Shown here one piece after another: positions 54,266 to 63,422 of a stretch of DNA of 64,000 bases. The stretch spans positions 3,472,001 to 3,536,000 of the forward strand of contig OZ220707.1 in assembly GCA_965116685.1 (NCBI GenBank), read 5' to 3'. Numbering within the stretch: the first letter of the stretch is position 1; every line of letters starts with the position of its first letter. The translations under genes and the position numbers were made by a program. The DNA comes from Bin80 sp965116685. Its GTDB lineage: Bacteria > Bacteroidota > Rhodothermia > Rhodothermales > Bin80. Under the pieces are notes generated by a model. The model made no database searches. It saw only the letters and a list, made by a program, of their open reading frames with translations, and was not told the DNA's origin.

Positions 54266-54462
54266 CGATACTGGCCCCATCGAACAAGTTGAAGGAATTT
54301 CCGTTCAAGAAGTCATATTAAGGTTTTACCTGAGGATCATCGAGGGTTTATAACAACGTTCTGTGGGTGATCGCCGGTGCGTCGCACTCTGCTGGCGGAG
54401 GTTGCCGTTCACGGAGGGTACGAGCGAAACTTCTGGTTCTGACTGCGACATCTGTTGATGCC

Positions 54463-55512
54463 ATGTTAAAAGACATTTTAGAGTTACTACTTGGTCATCA
54501 TCGTTTTGTGATTACAACTCACCAGCGTCCGGATGGAGATGCAATTGGCTCACAGGTTGCACTTGGCCGGTTTCTTGAGTGTCTGGGTAAAAAAGTGGTG
54601 CTGTTTAATTCTGACCCCGTACCATCTAGTCTGGAATGGATGCCCGGTTCAGAGGTGATCCGAACCGGAAACACCTTGGAAAATTTGAATGCAGTTGCCC
54701 GGGCGGATTTCTTTGTTGTGGTAGATACAAACTCAAGAGACCGGTTAGGTAAAACTGTGGGCCGGGCTCTGGATCTCTACAAGGGACCTGTACTATTGGT
54801 GGACCATCACACGGAACCGGAGTCCTGGTTTACCTGGATGCTGCGCGATGAGGATGCAGCGGCGACCGGGGAATTGGTCTACGATTTGATTTGTACCTAT
54901 GATCGAGATTTGATTGATTCAGACATGGCTACGGCACTGTATACGGCACTCATGACGGATACAGGCTCGTTCCGGTTTTCTTCCGTAACTCCGAAGGTGC
55001 ACAGAATGGCAGCAGACCTGCTTGAGCGCGGAAGTCACGCTCCTTTGGAGGTTTATGCCGGGGTCTATGAGAACCATAGTCCCTCCTGGCCTCGCTTGGT
55101 TTCGATGGTATTTCAGGGACTGACTTTTTTGTATGAGGGGGAACTGGCGTATATCACAATCACTAGACACATGCTTGAGACGGCCGAGGTAGGGTATGGC
55201 GAGATTCATGGGTTTTCGGACATGATGATGTCGATTGTCGGGGTCCGTATTACGCTCACTTTCACGGAAACGAAACGAGGTGTGAAGGTAAGTTTCCGAT
55301 CCAAAGGCAGCCATCGAATGGATTCCTGGGCGCAAACCTATGGTGGTGGAGGACACCAGAATGCAGCAGGGGCATTCATTCAACGCCCGATCAGGGAGGC
55401 GGTCGAGGTCGTTCTCGGTGGGATCCCTGACTTATTTGAGGAAGAAGACATCATGGCCTTGGCAGAAGAAGATCAAGCCTACCTAAAAGCATTATCCAGT
55501 CCAAAACAATGA
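54463..55512 (+). CDS. nrnA: NrnA-like DHH-DHHA1 phosphoesterase
   Basis: A protein of about 349 residues of the DHH family that degrades nano-RNA and removes phosphate from pAp. Motifs are ITTHQRPDGDAIGSQVALG near residue 20, VVVDTNSRDRLG, the DHH box LLVDHHTEPES, TALMTDTGSFRFS, and the DHHA1 loop GGGGHQNAAGAFI near residue 300. ATG 54463 (MLKDILEL) is chosen; the open frame from 54367 would add 32 residues with no family match. The stop overlaps the start of pepA (ATGA). Confidence 0.9.
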   Translation: MLKDILELLLGHHRFVITTHQRPDGDAIGSQVALGRFLECLGKKVVLFNSDPVPSSLEWMPGSEVIRTGNTLENLNAVARADFFVVVDTNSRDRLGKTVGRALDLYKGPVLLVDHHTEPESWFTWMLRDEDAAATGELVYDLICTYDRDLIDSDMATALYTALMTDTGSFRFSSVTPKVHRMAADLLERGSHAPLEVYAGVYENHSPSWPRLVSMVFQGLTFLYEGELAYITITRHMLETAEVGYGEIHGFSDMMMSIVGVRITLTFTETKRGVKVSFRSKGSHRMDSWAQTYGGGGHQNAAGAFIQRPIREAVEVVLGGIPDLFEEEDIMALAEEDQAYLKALSSPKQ

Positions 55513-57008
55513 AAGTTTCTGTTACCACACTTAGTCTCCAGGATTTGGATGTAGATCTGCTCATCATCCCGGTTGGACGCTCGCTTGCGCGCGCCCGTGC
55601 AGCACAGATTGGCGGACCAGTTGGCGAGGCACTCAATACGGCGCTGATTGATTTTGAGGGTGATCTTGGAGAGACTCTTTTATGTTACCCTGCCTCTGGT
55701 CGTGCCCGCAGGGTCGCGGTCGTGGGATTGGGATATCCAGAGAATGTTGATCGTGAGGCGATCCGTAGGGCGGCCGCGGCGGGTGCACGCATGGCAATGA
55801 AGACCAAAGCAACCACGGTTGCTTTATGCCTGCCCGACTCACAGCTTGACTCTGAAGCGACGGGGCAATCCCTGGTAGAGGGGTACATGCTCGCCTCCTA
55901 TGAATACGACCGTTACAAGACACAGCCCAATGAGGAACGAACCGTCACGGAACGACTGGTCTTACATGCGGGTCGTGATGAAAAATCGGCTAGGCGGGGA
56001 GCAGAGCGTGGACGAATTGAAGCCGAAGCAACCATTACAGCACGTGATCTGATTAATCTGTCTCCACACGATAAAACCCCAACCCTACTTGGGAAAATTG
56101 TCGAGCGCTTCGGTCGTAAATATGGCTATGAAGTGTCGGTATGGGATAAGACAGACATCGAGAAGGAGAAAATGGGGGGATTGCTGGGGGTGAACCGTGG
56201 CAGTCTTGAGCCACCCGTCATGATTGAAATGACATGGAAGCCCAGTAAAGCGGGGAACTCCCGGCCGGTCGTGCTGATCGGTAAGGGAATTGTTTTTGAT
56301 ACGGGTGGACTGTCTCTCAAGCCGACAAAAAACTCGATGGATCACATGAAAGCAGACATGGCAGGTGCCGCTGCCGTGATCGGTGCCATGGAGGCCATCG
56401 CCCGATTGGATGTTCCGTTGTACGTGATTGGCCTGATTCCGGCAACAGACAATCGACCAGGACAGGATGCCTATGTACCTGGAGACATACTTCGAATGCA
56501 TTCAGGTATGACCGTAGAGGTACTAAATACGGATGCAGAAGGGCGGCTGATTCTTGCAGATGCGCTCTCGTATGCAAAGCTGTACCGGCCGGAAATCGTG
56601 TTTGATCTCGCCACACTTACCGGTGCACAGGTTGTCGCACTGGGGAGCCAGGTTGCTGCCGTCATGACCCGGGAGGATTCGGGGGCAAGCCAACGCCTGG
56701 AGCCGGTGATGGAAGCAGCGGAGCGCAGTGGAGATCTTTTACATCCAATGCCGATGCATGCCCATTATGCGGAGGCGCTCAGGAGCGATGTTGCAGATAT
56801 CAAAAACATCGGTAACCGCGAAGCGGGCAGCATTACTGCCGCAAAATTTCTCGAAAATTTTGTTGACTATCCGTGGGTTCACATTGATATGGCAGGTCCA
56901 TCATTTCTGAAGTCCGAACTGCCATATAGACCGGCTGGAGGGACGGGCTTCGGGGTTCGGCTTTTGACCGAATTTATTCGCGATTACGCATATCCCAAGA
57001 AGCGTTAG
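55509..57008 (+). CDS. pepA: Leucyl aminopeptidase (M17)
   Basis: A 499-residue cytosolic metallopeptidase that removes N-terminal residues from peptides, usually as a hexamer with two metal ions. The catalytic domain shows GKGIVFDTGGLSLKPTKNSM with the metal lysine, DMAGAAAVIGAMEAI, and NTDAEGRLILADALSYAK with the NTDAEGR signature near residue 345. The C-terminus has HIDMAGPSFLKSELPYRPAG. The N-terminal M17 macro-like domain covers about 170 residues. It overlaps nrnA by four bases and is followed by pdxA. Confidence 0.96.
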   Translation: MKVSVTTLSLQDLDVDLLIIPVGRSLARARAAQIGGPVGEALNTALIDFEGDLGETLLCYPASGRARRVAVVGLGYPENVDREAIRRAAAAGARMAMKTKATTVALCLPDSQLDSEATGQSLVEGYMLASYEYDRYKTQPNEERTVTERLVLHAGRDEKSARRGAERGRIEAEATITARDLINLSPHDKTPTLLGKIVERFGRKYGYEVSVWDKTDIEKEKMGGLLGVNRGSLEPPVMIEMTWKPSKAGNSRPVVLIGKGIVFDTGGLSLKPTKNSMDHMKADMAGAAAVIGAMEAIARLDVPLYVIGLIPATDNRPGQDAYVPGDILRMHSGMTVEVLNTDAEGRLILADALSYAKLYRPEIVFDLATLTGAQVVALGSQVAAVMTREDSGASQRLEPVMEAAERSGDLLHPMPMHAHYAEALRSDVADIKNIGNREAGSITAAKFLENFVDYPWVHIDMAGPSFLKSELPYRPAGGTGFGVRLLTEFIRDYAYPKKR

Positions 57009-57036
57009 ACCCTTGACTGCGGACTCGAAACAGCGC

Positions 57037-58056
57037 ATGCGCATTGCCATCACGCTGGGCGACCCCAATGGAATTGGCCCGGAAGTGGTGTTGAAGTGTC
57101 TGGATGATCCACTGGTAATGAAGCGGGTAGAGCCGGTGCTCATTGGGGCAAAGAAGGTCTTGCAGGTTCATGCGAAGGCTTTGGGCAGGCGGCTACCTGC
57201 TCTCATCGAAAATATGACCGTCCCTCTTCCCAAGCGTGGCATCCGGATTGTAGATACGAGTAAAGGGGAGGAGGTGTCAGTGGAGATGGGGAAACTGACT
57301 CCTAGAGCCGGTGGCATGGCAATGAATGCCGTGGACGAAGGGATCCGTCTTGTGAAGCAGAGAAAGGTGAGTGCGCTGGTTACCGGGCCGATTTCAAAGC
57401 TGGCCATTGTTCGTGCAGGCTATAATTTTCCGGGGCATACAGAGTATCTGGCCAAGAAGACGAACGTCAAGGATCAGGTCATGATGATGGTGTCCAGAGA
57501 GTTGCGCATCAGCCTGGCTACCGGTCATATTGCCCTGAAACAGGTATCAGAAAGGCTGACGATCAACGGGCTCGTCGCAAAGCTCAAACGTGTACGAATA
57601 TCCCTGATGCGGGATTTTGGGATTTTACAGCCCAAGATCGCTGTCCTTGGACTCAATCCGCATGCCGGAGAAAATGGCGTACTTGGCAGTGAAGAGGAGG
57701 AAGTGATTATCGAAGCCATCAAGGATGCTGGAAATCGCGGCATTATTGCACTGGGGCCATTCCCGGCGGACGGCTTTTTTGGGAGCGGGCAGTATTGTGG
57801 ATACGATTGTGTTCTGGCCATGTACCATGACCAGGGGCTGGCTCCATTCAAGGTGCTTACATTTGGCAGTGGTGTGAATTTTACAGCAGGATTACCCATC
57901 GTACGCACCTCCCCGGACCATGGAACTGCGTTTGATATTGCGGGGAAGGATCAGGCCAATGAGGGGAGCATGATCCAAGCTGTACTCCAAGCTGCTTCTA
58001 TTGCGGAGCAAAGGCGAGACTCGAAAAAAATGTGGAAATCCTGGAAAAATATCTAA
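57037..58056 (+). CDS. pdxA: 4-hydroxythreonine-4-phosphate dehydrogenase
   Basis: A 339-residue NAD-dependent enzyme of pyridoxal 5'-phosphate synthesis. MRIAITLGDPNGIGPEVVL is the standard start at ATG 57037; a TTG eight codons earlier is possible. GPISKLAIVRAGYNFPGHTE and MMVSRELRISLATGHIALKQ carry the metal and substrate residues, LGLNPHAGENGVLGSEE follows, then AMYHDQGLAPFKVLTFGSG and RTSPDHGTAFDIAGK. It follows pepA by about 28 bases. Confidence 0.95.
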   Translation: MRIAITLGDPNGIGPEVVLKCLDDPLVMKRVEPVLIGAKKVLQVHAKALGRRLPALIENMTVPLPKRGIRIVDTSKGEEVSVEMGKLTPRAGGMAMNAVDEGIRLVKQRKVSALVTGPISKLAIVRAGYNFPGHTEYLAKKTNVKDQVMMMVSRELRISLATGHIALKQVSERLTINGLVAKLKRVRISLMRDFGILQPKIAVLGLNPHAGENGVLGSEEEEVIIEAIKDAGNRGIIALGPFPADGFFGSGQYCGYDCVLAMYHDQGLAPFKVLTFGSGVNFTAGLPIVRTSPDHGTAFDIAGKDQANEGSMIQAVLQAASIAEQRRDSKKMWKSWKNI

Positions 58057-58140
58057 AACTCCAAGCCATTTCCATTACAGGATAAGAACGAAGCAGCCAG
58101 TGACTATATTTATATCTCATTTCGTAATTCTACCATTGAC

Positions 58141-59862
58141 ATGGACGTCTTTATAAACGCGCAACAGTTTATTGACAGTTTGCTCGCCTACCCGCTATTG
58201 ATCATGCTGGTTGGGACCGGGATATTTTTGACCTTTCGGCTTGGATTTGTTCAGTTTCGGCAGTTTGGGCATGGTATCAAGGTCGCTACAGGTAAATACG
58301 ATGATCCAGACGATGCAGGAGATGTCTCGCACTTTCAGGCCCTAACCACTGCATTGTCGGCGACGGTTGGGATTGGGAATATTGCAGGAGTGGCATTGGC
58401 AATCCACTGGGGAGGCCCGGGTGCAATTTTCTGGATGTGGGTCACGGCATTACTGGGCATGTGTACCAAGTACACCGAGGTAACCTTGGCACAGCGCTAT
58501 CGTGTGGTAGATCGGGAGGGAAGCAAACTTGTTGGCACGGTGTCAGGTGGTCCGATGTACTATATCGAGCAAGGATTAGGAAAATCCTTCAAGCCTCTTG
58601 CGATGCTGGTTGCCGGTGCCATGATCCTGGTTGCATTCATGACGGGGAATGCCATCCAGGCCAACACGGTTTCGGATTTAATGAACAGCGAATTTGCGAT
58701 CCCAACATGGATAACGGGAGGACTGACTTCGGCAGTCGTTGCATTGGTGATTCTTGGCGGAATCTCACGGATTGGCCGGGTGACGGGTATTTTGGCACCA
58801 GTGATGGGGCTACTCTACGTTGCCGGCGGCGTGGTAATCCTGGCAATCAATTACAATGGTGTATTTCCGGCATTGGCAAGCATCTTCACGGAGGCGTTTA
58901 ATCCCACTGCAGGTGTGGCCGGTACTGGAATCGGAATCCTGTTGCAGACGATTCTATGGGGCGTGCGGCGTGGTTTGTTCTCGAATGAAGCGGGACAGGG
59001 ATCCGCGCCGATCGCACACTCTGCCGCCAAGACGCAAGAACCTGTTTCAGAAGGCGCAGTTGCGTTGCTGGAGCCCTTTATTGATACGATTGTCATCTGT
59101 ACGATTACGGCACTGGTGGTACTCACCACTGGGGTATGGAAGGATAAAGTAGATACCGAACTTTTGATCGGGGATGGGGATTTTTCCTACGTCAAAGAAA
59201 CTGGAGGGCGCTATCAGCCCTCGGACAATACCCCCGCAGAAATCATAATTGACCAAGGTATCCCAGTATCTGCTGAAAGCAATGGTGTCATGTATGCATG
59301 GCACGAGGTTCCGATAGAGCAGTTCTTTATTGACCGGGAGCAAACCACGCCCTTTACAGGCATCATTGATACGCAGGAGGGGATCGCCATCGCCGAGGGC
59401 ACCCAAGCACAGTACACAGAACTCTACGGCATGGCTGTAGAGAACGGTGCGCCAATGACAGCACTGGCATTTGAACAGGGGCTGGGCGATATTGGGAAGT
59501 ATCTCGTGATCCTTTGTGTATTCCTATTTGCAATATCAACGGCAATCTCATGGAGTTACTATGGGGACCGGTGTTCCATGTACCTCTTTGGAAGATCCTC
59601 TATACTTCCGTACAAGATGGTATTTGTGATCATGCATTTTGTCGGTGCTGTAGCAGGCTTGAATACGGTCTGGGGGATTGGAGACACGGCCATTGCAATT
59701 TTGACGATTCCGAACGTGCTGGCACTGATTCTACTCTCGGGCATTGCGAAGAAATTGACGGACGACTATTTCAATGCGTTCAAGCCGGGAATGACCAGAG
59801 AGGAATATCTTTCGGTTGCGCGCTCACGCGTAGAAAAACACAAATCTGGCTCTGAGGTATAG
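58141..59862 (+). CDS. Alanine/glycine:sodium symporter (AGCS family)
   Basis: A 573-residue inner-membrane symporter. LSATVGIGNIAGVALAIHWG and GPGAIFWMWVTALLGMCTKY are the AGCS signature, and RRGLFSNEAGQGSAPIAHSA lies near residue 280. Between the segments near residues 330 and 430 there is a hydrophilic insertion of about 100 residues (starting KDKVDTELLIGDGDFSYV) that is missing from common 450-500-residue members. The rest is normal. It is followed by an NhaC-type antiporter one base after its stop, so both sodium-linked carriers are probably cotranscribed. Confidence 0.9.
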   Translation: MDVFINAQQFIDSLLAYPLLIMLVGTGIFLTFRLGFVQFRQFGHGIKVATGKYDDPDDAGDVSHFQALTTALSATVGIGNIAGVALAIHWGGPGAIFWMWVTALLGMCTKYTEVTLAQRYRVVDREGSKLVGTVSGGPMYYIEQGLGKSFKPLAMLVAGAMILVAFMTGNAIQANTVSDLMNSEFAIPTWITGGLTSAVVALVILGGISRIGRVTGILAPVMGLLYVAGGVVILAINYNGVFPALASIFTEAFNPTAGVAGTGIGILLQTILWGVRRGLFSNEAGQGSAPIAHSAAKTQEPVSEGAVALLEPFIDTIVICTITALVVLTTGVWKDKVDTELLIGDGDFSYVKETGGRYQPSDNTPAEIIIDQGIPVSAESNGVMYAWHEVPIEQFFIDREQTTPFTGIIDTQEGIAIAEGTQAQYTELYGMAVENGAPMTALAFEQGLGDIGKYLVILCVFLFAISTAISWSYYGDRCSMYLFGRSSILPYKMVFVIMHFVGAVAGLNTVWGIGDTAIAILTIPNVLALILLSGIAKKLTDDYFNAFKPGMTREEYLSVARSRVEKHKSGSEV

Positions 59863-59863
59863 T

Positions 59864-61330
59864 TTGCAGGAAGCACAATCGATCCCAAGCATCTGGCAGT
59901 CCCTGCTCCCAGTAGGGGTACTGATTCTATTGTTGGTCGCGTCTGTGAATTTCTTCGGTGAAGATGCGTCCTATGGTCCGAACCAGATTGCACTGATCCT
60001 GTCTGCCATGGTCAGTGCGTTGATTGGTCTGCGGATCGGGTTTACCTGGAAGCAGATACAGAAAGCCATGGTCAAGGGGGTCTCCTTATCTATGGGGGCT
60101 ATTTTTATTCTTCTGGTTGTGGGTTCTCTGATCGGGACATGGATTTTGGGAGGTGTGGTTCCAACCATGATGTATTACGGTCTTCAGGTCCTGAATCCTA
60201 CGATTTTTTACGCGGCCTGCTGTGTCATCTGTGCAATTGTGGCTATTGTATCGGGGAGTTCGTGGACGACCGTCAGCACGATTGGGATTGCTCTAGTAGG
60301 AATTGCTGCAGCATTTGGTCTCCATCTGGGGATTGCAGCAGGGGCAATCATTTCCGGTGCGTATTTCGGAGACAAGCTTTCTCCATTGTCGGATACGACC
60401 AATCTGGCCCCTGCGATGGTCGGGACCGAGTTGTTTACCCATATCCGGCACATGCTTTGGACGACGGTGCCAAGTATTACAGTTGCCTTAATCCTGTTCA
60501 CAATCATTGGGTTTGTATGGCGACCGGACATGGATCTTTCCACGGGTCTGGATGAAGTGTTGAATGCCCTGGAGAACAGTTACAATCTGGGGGTACATCT
60601 CTTGATTCCTGTGGTGGCGGTACTGGGGCTGATTTACAAGAAGATGCCGGCGTTTCCAGCTCTTCTTATTGGAGCATTGTTAGGAGGGGTCACGGCAATG
60701 ATTTTTCAGCAGGAGGTGGTCATCGCTTTTGTAGGTGAGTCGGATTTACCACATGTTCTGGTTCTCTTTAAGGGGTTCTGGATGGTCATGTTTGGGGAGT
60801 TCACTGCCAATACCGGTAATGCAGCCTTGGATGATCTTCTGACGCGAGGAGGAATGTCCAGTATGCTTGACACCATCTGGCTCATTGTTTCGGCGATGAT
60901 GTTTGGTTCGGTGATGGAGAAGACGGGGATGTTGATGGTGATCACGAAAAAAATTCTTGGAGCAGCCCGCAGCACAGGCACTCTTATTTTAGCAACGCTC
61001 GGGACCGCTTTTGGGATGAATATTGTAGCTGGTGACCAGTATATCTCCATTGTGATCCCCGGTCGTATGTATCGTGCAGAGTTTGAAAAGCGTGGGTTGC
61101 ATCCGAAAAATCTTTCGCGTGCACTGGAGGATTCCGGCACGCTGACCTCTGCCTTGATTCCTTGGAACACATGTGGTGCGTTTATGGCTGCTACACTTGG
61201 TGTACCGACGTTGTCTTACCTTCCATTTGCATTTTTCAACTATACGAACCCGATCATCAGTGCCATTTATGGATTTACCGGATTTACCATCGTTCCGTTA
61301 GACAGGGATAAGATGGACTCCCAACCATGA
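59864..61330 (+). CDS. nhaC: NhaC-family Na+/H+ antiporter
   Basis: A 488-residue antiporter with about eleven hydrophobic segments. GSLIGTWILGGVVPTMMYYG, then GSSWTTVSTIGIALVGIAAA and GAYFGDKLSPLSDTTNLAPA are conserved NhaC blocks, and MNIVAGDQYISIVIPGRMY lies near residue 385. The start is a TTG one base after the symporter stop; the next ATG is about 45 residues in and would delete the first helix. It likely exchanges sodium for protons (or malate-lactate in MleN-like members) and recycles sodium brought in by the neighbouring symporter. Confidence 0.9.
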   Translation: MQEAQSIPSIWQSLLPVGVLILLLVASVNFFGEDASYGPNQIALILSAMVSALIGLRIGFTWKQIQKAMVKGVSLSMGAIFILLVVGSLIGTWILGGVVPTMMYYGLQVLNPTIFYAACCVICAIVAIVSGSSWTTVSTIGIALVGIAAAFGLHLGIAAGAIISGAYFGDKLSPLSDTTNLAPAMVGTELFTHIRHMLWTTVPSITVALILFTIIGFVWRPDMDLSTGLDEVLNALENSYNLGVHLLIPVVAVLGLIYKKMPAFPALLIGALLGGVTAMIFQQEVVIAFVGESDLPHVLVLFKGFWMVMFGEFTANTGNAALDDLLTRGGMSSMLDTIWLIVSAMMFGSVMEKTGMLMVITKKILGAARSTGTLILATLGTAFGMNIVAGDQYISIVIPGRMYRAEFEKRGLHPKNLSRALEDSGTLTSALIPWNTCGAFMAATLGVPTLSYLPFAFFNYTNPIISAIYGFTGFTIVPLDRDKMDSQP

Positions 61331-61462
61331 ATCCTGTCCCTCAAGTCGCACCCCCAAAGGTCATTTAATTCTGCCGAATCCGGCCATAACGCAAGATATA
61401 ATAGCATAGCAGGTTCCTCAGCCGGGCCTTATCCTTCTGTTGAACCTAACCTTCAATTACTG
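61331..61462. other. Spacer after nhaC, nothing seen
   Basis: No gene and no clear terminator was recognised directly after the antiporter. Confidence 0.3.
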
Positions 61463-61594
61463 TGCGCCGTGGAAAGACGCTTTCTTGTGGTGGGTGCGAA
61501 TCCCACCCAACACCTGTCGCTCCGGTTGGTAGCGGCCTTAGCGTATGATGGAGGTAACGACATGTCTTTGGATTCTGAATGCGATCTGCTGGAT
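61463..61594 (+). mobile_element. 5' fragment of a group II intron (domain I-like)
   Basis: GTGCGCC at 61463 fits a group II intron 5' end. It is followed by a GGTGGG-TGCGAAT-CCCACC hairpin of the same kind as the GCAGG-TGCAAGT-CCTGC hairpin of the intron at 12.5 kb, and by GGTTGGTAGCGGCC. The similarity stops at the end of the serine recombinase gene. No RT gene follows. The call rests on pattern only; the hairpin also recalls a tRNA T-arm. Confidence 0.4.
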
Positions 61595-62388
61595 TCATGT
61601 GTTCGAGATGGATAGGATTGGTGGTTTGGGGACGTATTTGTACATGGAGTAGGTACGTTTTGAAACGTGAATTTGACGAATTTTAATGGTGTTATCTGAG
61701 TGGGATCGTTTTCGTAGCGCGTTGTAGCTAATGCCTAATTCAGAAGCAAGTTCATGTCCAGATTGATAGCCCTTTTGCCGCAATTTGTCACGCTGCCGCT
61801 GGATACCGTTCTGCATGCTGTAACGTATACGGATGGTATAGATACTCTTTTTCGTGAACGGTTCTCCACGAGAATCAAGATATCCGCGTTGGTTCAATTG
61901 CTGGGCGGCAGAATGATCCGAGTATCCTGCTTCAAGCAAGGTCTCAAGTTCGGCCAATGTCTGCGGTGCAGCATCGCGGCGTAGAGCGGTTGAACGAGGT
62001 AAGGGTAACTCTGCCGGTGGTAATTCATGCGCCCGACCTCCACATAAACGAAGCTTGATCGCAATTTGATCATCATTGCGAATTAGGGTAACATCTTCAA
62101 TCAGAAAACCCAGAAGACGTTTTCGATCCTCATTCTCCGTCTCGTTTGCATTCCAGATATGGCGAAAGTCATTGGCCAGAGCAAGAATACGCGCATCCAA
62201 TTCGGGATCAGACATGCTCATGTGCGCCTGAGCATATGACTCACGTTCTTGAACCGCCTTATCATGCGCCCTTAGACTGGATTCCCATTCGGCCTCGAGT
62301 GTTGCAGATACAAGCCGGTTTGATGGATCCACTTCCATATACCGCCGACGGGCCAGATCGGTCGTATGCGATAATTTAACGTGCGCCG
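61595..62388 (-). pseudogene. Serine recombinase C-terminal part, cut off by IS21
   Basis: A frame open from about 62390 to 61595 (no start before an ATG at 62338) encodes the C-terminal two-thirds of a large serine recombinase. LARRRYMEVDPSNRLVSATL is the usual coiled-coil start, followed by ERESYAQAHMSMSDPELDAR and an HTH-like end (TLAELETLLEAGYSDHSAAQ, and ELASELGISYNALRK). The N-terminal catalytic resolvase domain with its serine is missing. The break coincides with the terminal repeats of the IS21-family element, so insertion of that element split the gene; the other half, if kept, lies beyond the window. Confidence 0.75.
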
Positions 62389-62469
62389 TGTGTTTAACGA
62401 CAATTAAATTTTACTTCAACGACAATTAAAAGTTTCCTAAAAGTTTCCTTTCAGTTCTATTGGAGGCGG

Positions 62470-62515
62470 GCGCGCAACGAAGCGGAGCAGCGAGCTGCGG
62501 AGCGAAGTTGCGCGC
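62470..62515. terminator. GC-rich hairpin between IS21 end and istB
   Basis: GCGCGCAAC (62470-62478) pairs with GTTGCGCGC (62507-62515). It lies downstream of istB on the minus strand and could end the ist transcript or block read-in from outside. Confidence 0.5.
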
Positions 62516-62546
62516 GATAAATCCCACGAGTTTCGTCTGCGCCCGG

Positions 62547-62563
62547 ACTGACAAATTGTCAGT
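62547..62563. repeat. Near-perfect palindrome ACTGACAA-A-TTGTCAGT
   Basis: Arms of eight bases with one central base lie inside the IS21 end, about 70 bp before the istB stop. This may be a protein-binding site. Confidence 0.5.
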
Positions 62564-62630
62564 TCTAGGTGGACACGAACCAGGTGCGATGGAGGTGAAT
62601 TTATGTTCGAGAGATTCATCAATTGTACAT

Positions 62631-63422
62631 TCAGGAGGTCTCGGTTTCTGGAGAATTCGCCTTCTGCCGCTGTTGCGCCGCTTCAAGTCGATAGCTCGGC
62701 AGGTTGAGTTCGAGGATCACACTGTGATGCACAAACCGGTCCACGGCCGCCGTTGTGACCGTGGGGTCCTGGAAGATCTTCTCCCACTGGGAGAAGGCCA
62801 AGTGACTGGTAATCAACAGGCTTCCGCGTTCGTAGCGCTCCGCCAGTACGTGAAAAAACAGGTCCATCTCCTGGCGACTGTGCTGCATATAGCCCAACCC
62901 GTCCACGATGAGGGCTTCGTAGCGCAGGAGCTGTTTCATGAACTCTGACAGGCGCTGCTCACGCTTGGACTGGACCAATTCCTCCACCAGCGTACTGCAT
63001 CCATAAAAGCGTACGCGCCGACCTTGAAGCACGAGCGCATGCCCCAGCGCACAGACCAGATGCGTCTTTCCACTGCCCGGCGGACCCACGGCCAACACGT
63101 TTTCGCTTCGATCCAGGAACCCGCCTTCCAGCAGCATACTAAACTGATGATTGATCTTCAGAGGCAATCGGGTTCGGTCAAACAGGTCCAGGGTCTTTTC
63201 CAGAGGTAAGCCGGAGTTACGAAGCCCGCGTTGAATGCGATTGTGGGTCCGCACTTGCTGTTCCCGTTCCACGAGTGACAATAAAAAGCGCTCAAAGCTC
63301 AACGATTCCTGCCGCGCGAGCTGGGCCGCATCCTGAAAAGAATTCCGAATGCCCGGCATCCGGAGTTCTTTCAGTCCAGTCCACAAGGCATGCTCCAGTT
63401 CTTGGGTCGTTTGCGTCTTCAT
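62631..63422 (-). CDS. istB: IS21-family helper ATPase IstB
   Basis: A 263-residue AAA+ ATPase that assists the IstA transposase in target choice. The Walker A motif is GPPGSGKTHLVCALGHALVL near residue 114, the Walker B region EALIVDGLGYMQHSRQE, then ERYERGSLLITSHLAFSQWE. Its ATG overlaps the istA stop (ATGA), the usual coupling of the pair. The C-terminal tail (HHSVILELNLPSYRL) is complete, so the protein looks functional. Confidence 0.96.
   Translation of the reverse strand: MKTQTTQELEHALWTGLKELRMPGIRNSFQDAAQLARQESLSFERFLLSLVEREQQVRTHNRIQRGLRNSGLPLEKTLDLFDRTRLPLKINHQFSMLLEGGFLDRSENVLAVGPPGSGKTHLVCALGHALVLQGRRVRFYGCSTLVEELVQSKREQRLSEFMKQLLRYEALIVDGLGYMQHSRQEMDLFFHVLAERYERGSLLITSHLAFSQWEKIFQDPTVTTAAVDRFVHHSVILELNLPSYRLEAAQQRQKANSPETETS

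Noticed and set aside
61490..61515. tRNA T-arm
   Set aside because: GTGGG-TGCGAAT-CCCAC looks like a T-arm but lacks the TTC loop start, acceptor and anticodon arms; a group II domain I hairpin is a better fit.
62381..62390. GTGCGCCGTG shared with 61463-61472
   Set aside because: A ten-base match at the end of the recombinase fragment is too short to call a duplicated border.
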